This document shows, one piece after another, positions 6,191 to 13,907 of a stretch of 19,541 nt of DNA (the stretch's first letter is position 1; each line of letters opens with the position of its first letter). The notes beneath the pieces are model-generated. The model did no database searches. It was given only the letters and a program-made list of their open reading frames with translations, and had not been told where the DNA came from. The DNA is from Deltaproteobacteria bacterium (GTDB lineage Bacteria > Myxococcota > B64-G9), in assembly GCA_003647095.1 (NCBI GenBank), contig QMME01000024.1:1-19541 (forward strand), given 5' to 3'. Position numbers and translations under genes: made by a program.

Positions 6191-7918
6191 ATGTCGTACC
6201 TGGTCCTGGCCCGCAAGTGGAGACCGCAAACGTTCGAACAGGTCGTCGGCCAGCAGGGGGTGATCCGCACCCTGCAGAACGCCATTCGCCTGGAACGGGT
6301 GGGCCATGCCTACCTGTTCTGCGGGGCTCGCGGAGTGGGCAAGACCACCGTCGCCCGCCTGCTGGCCAAGGCGCTGAACTGCGACAAGGGCCCCACCCCG
6401 GAACCCGACAACACCTGCCCGCGTTGCCAGGAGATAAACGAAGGTCGCGCTTCCGACGTGTTCGAGATCGACGGCGCTTCCAACACCGGCGTGGACGACG
6501 TGCGCGCCTTGCGCGAGAACGTGCGTTACCTGCCCGGCTCCAGCCGCTTCAAGATCTACATCATCGACGAGGTACACATGCTCTCCACCAGTGCCTTCAA
6601 TGCCCTGCTCAAGACGCTGGAGGAGCCACCGGCCCACGTCAAGTTCATCTTCGCCACCACCGAACCGCACAAGATTCCGCTGACGGTGCTGTCGCGTTGC
6701 CAGCGCTTCGACTTCAAGCGCCTGCCGGCAGGACTCATCGAGAAGCACCTGCGCCGGGTCCTGGAGGCCGAGGGAGCCCGGGTCGAGGACGGGGGGCTGC
6801 ACCTGATTGCCCGCGAGGCGGCCGGTTCCATGCGCGACGCCCTCAGCCTGGCCGACCAGGTCATGGCCTTCGCCGGCGACGACATCACCAGCGAGCGCGT
6901 TGCCGAGGCCCTGGGCCTGACAGGAGACGAGCTGTTCTTCGAGGTGATCGAACACCTCCTGGCCGGTCGCGGCCAGGAACTGGTGGAGGTCGTGGACCGG
7001 CTCTTCACCGCCGGCCACGACCTCAAGCGCTTCGTCGAGGGGCTCCTGTGGCACGTGCGCAACCTGCTGCTCTACCGTACCCTGGACAGCGAGGCCGACA
7101 AGCTGGTCGACGCCCTGGCGGAAACCCGCTCCCGCCTGAGCACCCAGGCGAAAAAGGCCGAGCGGGTGCGCTGGTACCAGATCTTCGATGTCATGTCCCG
7201 GGCCCTGGAAGATCTGGCCCGGCACCCGGTGCCGCGCCTGGTGGTGGAGACGGCACTGTTGCGGCTGGCCACCCTGGAACCGCTGGCGGACCTGGCCTCA
7301 CTGGTCCAGAAGGTGGAACAGCTGGCCGGCTCGGGCGACGGCTCCGGCGGTGGCGGGCGTCCTGCGGGGGGCATACCCACCGGCGGCGCCCGGGCTTCCG
7401 GCCAGCGGACAGAGGCCCGGCGCCACGGTTCCCGCCCCCCGCCGGCACCTGCTCCGCAGGCGACCGATGCCGCCGGAACGGCGGCCGCGACCGAGCCCGG
7501 GCCGGTACCGGAGGGTTTTTCGCCGGAATGGGCGCGGCTGGTGGCCTTCGTCTCCCGGAAACGTCCCGGGCTGGGCTCGGTACTCAACCATGCCGTGCCG
7601 CTCGAGGTGGGCCCCGGCCGGGTGCGCCTGGCCCTGGAGGGAAATTCCTTCTTCGCCGAGCAGCTGCAGGGCGACGGGAAGCGGCGGGAAATGGAAAAGC
7701 TGCTGGAAGAGTTCTTCGCGACTCCCACCCGGCTGGTGATCGAGGAGCGGCGGCCAGGACAGGGGACCACGCTGGCCCAGGCCTGGGAGGACATGCGCCA
7801 GGCCGACGAGCAGAAGTTGCGCGAGCAGTCGCTGGCCCACCCCATGGTCCAGGAGGCCATCCGCGTCTTCGGCGCCAGTGTCGAACAGGTACGCCCCAAG
7901 CCGGAGGTGGAGGGATGA
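6191..7918 (+). CDS. dnaX: DNA polymerase III subunit tau (DnaX)
   Basis: This is the clamp-loader ATPase of the replicative polymerase. The 575-residue protein has Walker A GARGVGKTT (45-53), Walker B IIDEVHML (124-131), SRC arginine-finger motif (168-170) and the AAA+ lid, followed by a Gly/Ala/Pro-rich linker (about 375-440) and a short C-terminal domain. The zinc module is odd: Cys64, Cys76 and Cys79 are present, but the position matching the second cysteine of E. coli DnaX is Asp73. ATG 6191 is chosen over GTG 6185 because it has TGAGGTG six bases upstream and gives MSYLVLARKWRP, the family start. The stop overlaps the next ATG by four bases. No convincing frameshift signal for a gamma form was found. 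Confidence 0.96.
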   Translation: MSYLVLARKWRPQTFEQVVGQQGVIRTLQNAIRLERVGHAYLFCGARGVGKTTVARLLAKALNCDKGPTPEPDNTCPRCQEINEGRASDVFEIDGASNTGVDDVRALRENVRYLPGSSRFKIYIIDEVHMLSTSAFNALLKTLEEPPAHVKFIFATTEPHKIPLTVLSRCQRFDFKRLPAGLIEKHLRRVLEAEGARVEDGGLHLIAREAAGSMRDALSLADQVMAFAGDDITSERVAEALGLTGDELFFEVIEHLLAGRGQELVEVVDRLFTAGHDLKRFVEGLLWHVRNLLLYRTLDSEADKLVDALAETRSRLSTQAKKAERVRWYQIFDVMSRALEDLARHPVPRLVVETALLRLATLEPLADLASLVQKVEQLAGSGDGSGGGGRPAGGIPTGGARASGQRTEARRHGSRPPPAPAPQATDAAGTAAATEPGPVPEGFSPEWARLVAFVSRKRPGLGSVLNHAVPLEVGPGRVRLALEGNSFFAEQLQGDGKRREMEKLLEEFFATPTRLVIEERRPGQGTTLAQAWEDMRQADEQKLREQSLAHPMVQEAIRVFGASVEQVRPKPEVEG

Positions 7919-8253
7919 ACATCCCCGGCATGGAGCAACTGCTGCAACAGGCCCAGGAGTTCGCCCGCCGCCTGGAACAGAGCCGGGCCGAGTTCGCCGG
8001 CCGCACCTTCCCGGCCAGCGCCGGCGGCGGCATGGTCAAGGCAGTGGTGGACGGCGCCGGACGACTGCGCGACCTGCAGATAGAGCAGCAACTGCTGTCG
8101 GAGGGTGACCGCGACATGCTGCAGGACCTGGTGCTGGCGGCGGTCAACTCCGCCCTGGCGGAATTCCGCCGGGCCCGCGCCGAGCAGCTGGGCGGGCTGG
8201 GCGGAGGGCTGCTGCCCCCGGGCCTGGACTGGCTGCTGGGACAAGGCGGCTGA
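7915..8253 (+). CDS. ybaB: YbaB/EbfC family nucleoid-associated protein
   Basis: This 112-residue protein matches the YbaB/EbfC family, small dimeric DNA-binding proteins that coat the nucleoid. Features seen are an N-terminal amphipathic helix (MEQLLQQAQEFARRLEQ), the central GGGMVKAVVDGAGRLRDLQI strand region with its usual glycines, and a C-terminal helix (LQDLVLAAVNSALAEFRRARAE). It lies between dnaX and recR as in most bacteria, overlapping the dnaX stop by four bases (ATGA) and leaving eight bases before recR. The tail is Gly/Leu-rich (GGLGGGLLPPGLDWLLGQGG), as in homologues. Confidence 0.93.
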   Translation: MNIPGMEQLLQQAQEFARRLEQSRAEFAGRTFPASAGGGMVKAVVDGAGRLRDLQIEQQLLSEGDRDMLQDLVLAAVNSALAEFRRARAEQLGGLGGGLLPPGLDWLLGQGG

Positions 8254-8261
8254 GCATCTTC

Positions 8262-8852
8262 ATGTCCGACGTCATGCACAGAGCGCTCGATCTGCTGCGC
8301 CAGTTGCCCACCGTGGGAGAAAAGACGGCCACGCGCCTGCTCCACTACATACTGTCGGCCCCGCCCGAGTACGGCCGGGCCCTGGGCCGGACCCTGGCCG
8401 AGGTCGTCGACAAAGTCCGCCCCTGCCCGGTATGCGGCAATCTCTCGGAGCTGGAACCCTGCGAGCTGTGTCGCGACGAACGGCGCGATCGCAGCCTGCT
8501 GTGCGTGGTGGAGAAGGTGGCCGATCTCATCGCCATCGAGGCCTCGGGAGCCTACCGCGGCCTGTACCACGTGCTGGGAGGGGTGCTCAGCCCGCTCGAC
8601 GGCCGCGGGCCGGAGCAACTGCGCATCCGGCAACTGCTCGAACGCCTGCCCGGCGAGTTCGTCGAGGTCATCCTGGCCACCGGTGCCGGGGTGGAAGGCG
8701 AGGCCACCGCCCTGTACCTCAAGCAGAAGATCGAACCCCTGGGACTACGGGTCAGCCGCATCGCCTCCGGGGTGCCGGTGGGCGGCGAGCTGGAATACGT
8801 CGATCGCTCCACCATAAACCGGGCCCTGAACGGGCGCCGCTCCATGGATTGA
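8262..8852 (+). CDS. recR: Recombination mediator protein RecR
   Basis: RecR works with RecO and RecF to load RecA on gapped DNA. The 196-residue length is typical. In order the protein has a helix-hairpin-helix (LPTVGEKTATRLL, 15-27), a zinc finger with CPVC (55-58) and CELC (67-70), a Toprim domain beginning CVVEKVADLIAIE, and the C-terminal SRIASGVPVGGELEYVD motif. VEGEATALYL is the family signature. The gene continues the dnaX-ybaB unit, and the next gene follows after seven bases. Confidence 0.96.
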   Translation: MSDVMHRALDLLRQLPTVGEKTATRLLHYILSAPPEYGRALGRTLAEVVDKVRPCPVCGNLSELEPCELCRDERRDRSLLCVVEKVADLIAIEASGAYRGLYHVLGGVLSPLDGRGPEQLRIRQLLERLPGEFVEVILATGAGVEGEATALYLKQKIEPLGLRVSRIASGVPVGGELEYVDRSTINRALNGRRSMD

Positions 8853-8859
8853 AGCCGTC

Positions 8860-9471
8860 ATGGCCGGTCATGCCAGCAACCCCGGTTGGACCGGGCTTCA
8901 CCCGCTGGTGGCCGAGGTAGCCAGCCAACAGTTTGCCACCCTGCGCCGCATCCACGTAGTCTTCCTGCTGCTGCTGGTGGTACTGGCAGCCGTCGTCATC
9001 TGGCTGTCACCGCCTTTCGAGCGTGCGTCCCTGGGCCTGCCCCCGGGGCCGGGTGAATACCTGCTGCTGCTCGCCGGTCTACTGGTGGCGCTGGTGGTGA
9101 TTCCCCTGCTGCGCCTGCGCCTGCTGGACACCGGGCGGGTGGCCCGCGCCGGCGAGCGGCAACTGGCCGGCTGGGGGTTGCCCCGGGGCGTACCGGCTCC
9201 CCTCGGGCGCCAGGCGGTCTATCTCAGCCGTTATACCGCCGGCTCGGTCATGAGCTGGGCGCTGGCAGTATCACTGGCCCTGTACGGCCTGGTGGCGCGC
9301 CTGCTGGGTTCGGGAGCCTTGCTGGCCGCCCTGTTGCTGGCCACGGCAGCCTTCCTGCTGGTATGGCTGGGTCCCGACCGGAAGCGTATCGCCCGGGGCC
9401 TGGGCAGGCTGGGGACCTTGACGCCGGAGGGTAATGACGTCAATATGCAGTCCCTTTCTGGAGAACGGTAA
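8860..9471 (+). CDS. Four-helix membrane protein of unknown function
   Basis: This 203-residue protein is not recognised. It has four hydrophobic segments at about 33-50, 65-86, 128-149 and 152-171, arranged as two hairpins separated by an Arg-rich, probably cytoplasmic loop (about 88-125) and followed by a basic C-terminal tail (PDRKRIARGLGRLG). The short N-terminal stretch ISO GLHPLVAEVASQQFATLRR (read from GLHPL) is hydrophilic. It starts seven bases after recR and is likely the last gene of the dnaX unit. No enzyme motif is seen, and a link to recombination or replication is not implied by the sequence. Confidence 0.75.
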   Translation: MAGHASNPGWTGLHPLVAEVASQQFATLRRIHVVFLLLLVVLAAVVIWLSPPFERASLGLPPGPGEYLLLLAGLLVALVVIPLLRLRLLDTGRVARAGERQLAGWGLPRGVPAPLGRQAVYLSRYTAGSVMSWALAVSLALYGLVARLLGSGALLAALLLATAAFLLVWLGPDRKRIARGLGRLGTLTPEGNDVNMQSLSGER

Positions 9472-9522
9472 AGTTTTCCGTAACGCGTGGTGCAGGTGTC
9501 AATTACCAAGGAGGTTTTCGAG

Positions 9523-12500
9523 ATGAACAGGGTTTACGTGGCGATGTCTTCGGCCCTGGTGTCGCTGTTGCTGCTGGCCGGCGGCTGCGGCGGCTCGGGT
9601 AGTTCCTGCCCGGTGGGTCAGATCGATTGTGGCGGCGTGTGCGTGGACAGCAGCAGCGATCGCAACAACTGCGGCGGCTGCGGCATCACCTGCCTCAGCG
9701 GGCAGACTTGCCAGAACAGCACCTGCGTCGCCTGCCAGAACGAATGCACCGAGGGGCAGAAGCGCTGTTCCAGCGGCAGCAACGACACGTTCGAGGTCTG
9801 CGGCGATCCCGACGGTGACACCTGCAAGGAGTGGGGTCCGCCCCAGGCCTGCCCCAGCGGGCAGATCTGCGCCAACGGCGAATGCGTGACCTCCTGCAGC
9901 GACGAGTGCCTGCGCAGCGGCGAACAGGCCTGCGACAAGGAAGGCGCCAACGGCTACCGGGTGTGCGGCGAATACGACCAGGACGACTGCCTGGACTGGG
10001 GCCCGCTGCAGGCCTGCCCGAGCAACCAGACCTGCGTCGACGGCCAGTGCGTGGCCTCCTGCAGCAATACCTGCGACACCAAGGACGCGCAGCGTTGCGC
10101 ACCACCGCCCCGCAACGGCGTCGAGACCTGTGGTGACCACAATTCCGACGGTTGCCTGGAATGGGGTGGCTTCTACCCCTGCTCCAGCGGAGAGACCTGC
10201 GATGCCCGCACCCACCAGTGCTCCCCCGACTGCAGCGACGACTGCACCACCGGCCAGCGCACCTGCGACGGGGCCGGCTGGCGCGGCTGCGGCCAGTACG
10301 ACGCCGACCTGTGCCTGGACTGGTCCGACATCACCGACTGCCAGAGCTGGGAAGTCTGCAACCCCGATACCGGGCGCTGCGAGACGGCCTGTAGCGACGC
10401 CTGCCAGTCCGGGGAACGGCGCTGTTCCGACCGCGGCGACGACATCGAGCTGTGCGCCAACTACGACGCCGATCCCTGCCTGGAATGGGGGGTAATCGAC
10501 ACCTGCGGCGACGACGAGAAGTGTGAAAACGGCTCCTGTGTCGAAGACTGCAAGAACGAGTGCGAGCCCCAGGGCGCGCGTATCTGCCAGAACGACGCCA
10601 GCGGCAATCCCGGCTACCGGGTGTGCGGCGAGTACGACAGCGACTCCTGCCTGGAGTGGAGCCCCATCACCACCTGTCCCAGCGGGCAGAGCTGCTCCAA
10701 CGGGCAGTGCTCGGAGACCTGCACCGACGACTGCGAAGTGGGCGAGCGCGAGTGTTTCGGTGCCGGCTGGCACGAGTGCGGCGAGGCCGGCGACGGCGAT
10801 TCCTGCCGCGACTGGCTCGGCGAACAGCCCTGCGAGGACTGGGAGGTGTGCGATCCCACCACCGCCCAGTGCGTGGTCAACTGCCAGGACGCCTGCGGCC
10901 CGGCCTCCTCCCAGCGCTGCAACGACGACAACAGCGGCTACCAGGTGTGCGGCAACTGGAACGCCGACCCCTGCCTGGAATGGAGCGGCGACAACCTCTG
11001 CCCCACCGGCCAGATATGCGACCCGGCGATAAACGACTGCCGCGACGATTGCAGCAACGAGTGCCCGACCAGCGGCGCCAAGCAGTGCCTGGACAGCGAC
11101 ACCTGGCAGATCTGCGGCAACTGGGACAGTGACTCCTGCCTGGAGTGGGACACCGGCACCGACTGCGATTCGGGTTATGTCTGCTCCAACGGCACTTGCG
11201 CCCTGGATTGCGCCGACGAGTGTGCCCAGGCCGGCACCACCGTTTGCGACGGCACCTCCGGCTGGCGCCTGTGCGATCAGCTCGACGCCGACTCCTGCCT
11301 GGACCTGGGGTCCTTCAACGCCTGCGCCGGCAACGAGGAGTGCCAGAACGGCGAGTGCGTGGTCGTCTGCACCGACGACTGTACCCCCAACGAGTTGCAG
11401 TGCAGTGCCAGCAACGACGCCGTGGAGATCTGCGCCGCAGACGGCGACAGTGACCCCTGCTTCGAGTGGAAGATCCAGCAGACCTGCACCAGCGGCAGCG
11501 AGGTCTGCCACCAGGCCGCCTGCGTGAGTACAGAACCACCGGCCAACCTGGTGATCAGCAAGGTACTCTACGACAGCGACGGCAACCCGGATCTCTACGC
11601 CTACATCGAGATCTTCGGTCCCGCCGACCTGGTATTGGATCACTATTCCATCGTGGGCTACAACGGCAGCACCGATAGCGAGTACATGGAGATCGATCTC
11701 GGCGGCTACACCCTGCCGGCCAACGGCCACCTGGTGCTGGCCCGCACCGACACCGCCTGGGACACCTCCCTGGTGGACATTTTCACCGACGATGCCGACC
11801 TGCAGAACGGCACCAACAACGACGGCGACGGGGTGCAGATACGCTGGGCGGGCATTACCACGGTCGACGCCCTGGCCTACGAAGGCGATGCCGCTGGCGA
11901 GGGCAACCCGGCCGACAGCGCCGATTACGATACCACCTACGACATCACCTACTGCCTGGCCCGTCGCTACGACAACAGCAACGGCACCTACCTGGACAGC
12001 GATGACAATTCCATCGACTTCATGACCCGCACCTACTGCACCCCGGGAGAAGCCGGCTACGGCCTGCGCCTGGCCGAGTACAACACCTTCGCCGATCACC
12101 TCGATGCCAGCCCCGCCGTCGATCCGTCCACGGGTGCGGTGTTCGTCCCTTCCTCCGACTACATCGACGAGGTTCTGCCGGACTTCAGCGGCTATGCCTG
12201 GTTCGACGTCGTCGGCGGGGACAAGAGCTCGCCGGCGCTCTCTCCCGACGGTGGCGCGGTGTACATCGGCGTCGCCGCCGGATCCGGGGATAGCGAGTCC
12301 GGGGTATATGCCTACCAGACGGCGGCCGGGGGCAACAGCGACCCCGACCCGGCGCTGCTATGGCAGGTGCTGAACGGCACCGAGGTGCGTTCCAGCCCGG
12401 CGGTGGGTGCCGACGGTACCATTTACGTGGGCACCCGCGGCGGCGGCTTCGTGGCCCTCAACCCTGCCGACGGCAGCACCAAGTGGACCTACCCGGAAAG

Positions 12501-13284
12501 CGGCTGGATCGACAGCTCCCCCGCCCTGGCCCCCATCGGTTCCGGCGGTGACGAGCTGGTGGTCTTCGGTGTCGGCGGTGTCGGCAGCGGCCAGGTGGTG
12601 GCGCTGCATACCAGCGACGGCAGCCTGGCCTGGAGCTACTCGACCGGCGGTGGCTGCAACGGCTCGCCGGCGGTGGGACCTTCGGGCTTCGTCTACATCG
12701 GCTGCGACGATGGCAACCTCTACGCCCTGGACGGCTCCAGCGGCGGTCTGGGTACCGGCTTCCCGGTGCAGATATCCTCGGACGGTGCCGGCACGGCCGA
12801 GTTGGTCGATGGTCGCTCGGTGGCGGTGGCCCCGGGCAGCAGCGGCGCCGACGTCATTTACGCCACCTCGAGCGGCTCCGGGCAGAACTTCAACATCGTC
12901 GTCTTCGACGGCAGCAGCGCGCCCAGTGTAAACGCCTATTCCATCGGCGAGGCCATCTCCACCGTGACCTTCACCAACGACGGCGGCTTCATCATGTCTT
13001 ACGGCCAGTCGTCGAACGGTGCCGCCTTCGTGGTGGCCTACGGCCCCCAGGGCACGCTGGAATGGTATGACTACATCGGCGCCTATGATGCGACGGCCTG
13101 GATCACCTCATCGCCAAACGCCCTGGGCGTGGTTGACGGCAACGGCAATCCCTTCGGTCAGGTCTATGCCGGCACCCATGATGGACACGTCTACGTCTAT
13201 TACTGGGCGGCCGGGCTCTACGACGGTACCGGTTCCTATCCCAAGTTCCGGGCCAACGAGAGCAACGACGGCAACCGCTACTGA
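9523..13284 (+). CDS. Large lipoprotein: 8-Cys tandem repeats, lamin-tail-like domain and PQQ-like propeller
   Basis: This 1253-residue protein starts with a lipoprotein-type signal (LLLLAGGC, lipidated Cys22 predicted). A Stig1-like motif follows (CGGVCVDSSSDRNNCGGCG), then eleven repeats of about 55 residues (about 70-669). After these comes a lamin-tail-like domain (about 675-800: NLVISKVLYDSDGN, AYIEIFGP, LPANGHLVLAR) and a PQQ-like propeller to the C-terminus (SSPALSPDGGAVYIGV, SSPAVGADGTIYVGT, GSPAVGPSGFVYIGC). ATG 9523 is chosen because AAGGAGGT (9508-9515) lies correctly upstream; GTG 9487 would put the signal peptide too far inside. A weak promoter-like TTGACG/CAATAT is seen at 9418-9446. 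It is expected on the outer cell surface; no enzymatic residue is recognised. A strong terminator follows. Confidence 0.88.
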   Translation: MNRVYVAMSSALVSLLLLAGGCGGSGSSCPVGQIDCGGVCVDSSSDRNNCGGCGITCLSGQTCQNSTCVACQNECTEGQKRCSSGSNDTFEVCGDPDGDTCKEWGPPQACPSGQICANGECVTSCSDECLRSGEQACDKEGANGYRVCGEYDQDDCLDWGPLQACPSNQTCVDGQCVASCSNTCDTKDAQRCAPPPRNGVETCGDHNSDGCLEWGGFYPCSSGETCDARTHQCSPDCSDDCTTGQRTCDGAGWRGCGQYDADLCLDWSDITDCQSWEVCNPDTGRCETACSDACQSGERRCSDRGDDIELCANYDADPCLEWGVIDTCGDDEKCENGSCVEDCKNECEPQGARICQNDASGNPGYRVCGEYDSDSCLEWSPITTCPSGQSCSNGQCSETCTDDCEVGERECFGAGWHECGEAGDGDSCRDWLGEQPCEDWEVCDPTTAQCVVNCQDACGPASSQRCNDDNSGYQVCGNWNADPCLEWSGDNLCPTGQICDPAINDCRDDCSNECPTSGAKQCLDSDTWQICGNWDSDSCLEWDTGTDCDSGYVCSNGTCALDCADECAQAGTTVCDGTSGWRLCDQLDADSCLDLGSFNACAGNEECQNGECVVVCTDDCTPNELQCSASNDAVEICAADGDSDPCFEWKIQQTCTSGSEVCHQAACVSTEPPANLVISKVLYDSDGNPDLYAYIEIFGPADLVLDHYSIVGYNGSTDSEYMEIDLGGYTLPANGHLVLARTDTAWDTSLVDIFTDDADLQNGTNNDGDGVQIRWAGITTVDALAYEGDAAGEGNPADSADYDTTYDITYCLARRYDNSNGTYLDSDDNSIDFMTRTYCTPGEAGYGLRLAEYNTFADHLDASPAVDPSTGAVFVPSSDYIDEVLPDFSGYAWFDVVGGDKSSPALSPDGGAVYIGVAAGSGDSESGVYAYQTAAGGNSDPDPALLWQVLNGTEVRSSPAVGADGTIYVGTRGGGFVALNPADGSTKWTYPESGWIDSSPALAPIGSGGDELVVFGVGGVGSGQVVALHTSDGSLAWSYSTGGGCNGSPAVGPSGFVYIGCDDGNLYALDGSSGGLGTGFPVQISSDGAGTAELVDGRSVAVAPGSSGADVIYATSSGSGQNFNIVVFDGSSAPSVNAYSIGEAISTVTFTNDGGFIMSYGQSSNGAAFVVAYGPQGTLEWYDYIGAYDATAWITSSPNALGVVDGNGNPFGQVYAGTHDGHVYVYYWAAGLYDGTGSYPKFRANESNDGNRY
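9730..11529 (+). repeat. Eleven protein-coding tandem repeats, about 55 codons each, eight cysteines
   Basis: Each unit follows roughly C-x-(D/N)-(E/D)-C ... C ... (Y/W)-x-x-CG-x-x-(D)-x-D-x-CLEW ... C-x-x-x-x-x-C-x-(N)G-x-C. The most constant element is D-x-D-x-C-L-(E/D)-W, for example DADPCLEW, DSDSCLEW and DQDDCLDW. Units differ in length by a few codons and diverge in DNA sequence, so they are old duplications and not recent copies. Even cysteine numbers suggest four disulfides per unit. I do not recognise a named family. Confidence 0.85.
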
Positions 13285-13294
13285 ACCCCAGACA

Positions 13295-13328
13295 CGGGCC
13301 CTCCCCGCCGGGAGGGCCCGTTTTTTTT
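13295..13328 (+). terminator. Strong intrinsic terminator
   Basis: The stem CGGGCCCTCC (13295-13304) pairs with GGAGGGCCCG (13311-13320) across a six-base loop and is followed by eight T residues (13321-13328). It ends the 9523-13284 gene and lies only 27 bases before the next ATG. Confidence 0.93.
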
Positions 13329-13355
13329 GAATCAATGTCGGGAGGAACGAGGAAA

Positions 13356-13907
13356 ATGAAACCTAGAACCATCTGGACGCTGCTGTTGGCCTGGCTGCTG
13401 GCCCTGCCGGCCACGGCCACGGTATTGCTGCCCTTGACCGTCGACGATCTGTCCCGGCTGGCTCCCCTGGTGCTGGTGGGCGAGGTCAACTCGGTAAAGT
13501 GCGAGTGGAACCAATCCAAGACCAAGATCTACACCCGGGTACTGGTCACCCCCACGGAGGTGCTCAAGGGCGACAAGAACCCGGGCACGGTCACCATCAA
13601 GACCATCGGCGGCCGGGTAGGCAACGTCGTGGCCGAGCTGGCCGGAGCCCCGCGTTTTTCCGTGGGCGAGCGGGTAGTCGTCTTTCTGGAGCCCCGCCGG
13701 GACGGTGACGGCTACAACACCCTGGGCCTGTACCAGGGCAAGTTCGAGCTGGTGCGCGACCAGAAAACCGGGCAAGAGCTGGCCCTGCGCCCGGAGGCCG
13801 GGCGGGGAGTGGGCTTCGCCGCCGACGCGGCAACCAGCAAGAACGAAAACGTGCTCACCCTGGAGCAGATCCGCGCCGCGGTGCGGCGGGCCGGAGGTGG
13901 GAAATGA
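13356..13907 (+). CDS. Small exported protein paired with the matrixin lipoprotein
   Basis: This 183-residue protein has an N-terminal signal peptide (MKPRTIWTLLLAWLLALPATA, cleavage expected near ATA-TV). The mature part begins LPLTVDDLSRLAPLVLVGEV and continues with TKIYTRVLVTPTEVLKG and FSVGERVVVFLEP, suggesting an all-beta domain. I know of similar small exported proteins beside matrixin-type proteases in deltaproteobacteria, but not of a proven function. The start at 13356 is chosen because GAGGAAA precedes it; an ATG at 13335 would put the ribosome-binding site inside the gene. Its stop overlaps the next gene's ATG by four bases (ATGA), implying translational coupling. A role as inhibitor, chaperone or substrate of the protease is inference. 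Confidence 0.8.
   Translation: MKPRTIWTLLLAWLLALPATATVLLPLTVDDLSRLAPLVLVGEVNSVKCEWNQSKTKIYTRVLVTPTEVLKGDKNPGTVTIKTIGGRVGNVVAELAGAPRFSVGERVVVFLEPRRDGDGYNTLGLYQGKFELVRDQKTGQELALRPEAGRGVGFAADAATSKNENVLTLEQIRAAVRRAGGGK

Noticed and set aside
7147..7160. GAAAAAG run in dnaX as a programmed -1 frameshift site for a gamma subunit
   Set aside because: It does not match the A-AAA-AAG heptamer in frame, it lies near codon 320 within the clamp-loader core before the linker, and no stem-loop was evident after it.
9730..11529. Regular repeats considered as a CRISPR array
   Set aside because: Units are about 165 bases, coding and diverged, with no identical short repeats or spacers and no cas genes.
9499..12099. 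Very long open frame on the minus strand opposite the Cys-rich lipoprotein (866 codons)
   Set aside because: It is a by-product of high GC and the repeat codons of the plus-strand gene. Its translation is Ala/Val/Gly-rich with no signal, domain or ribosome-binding site.
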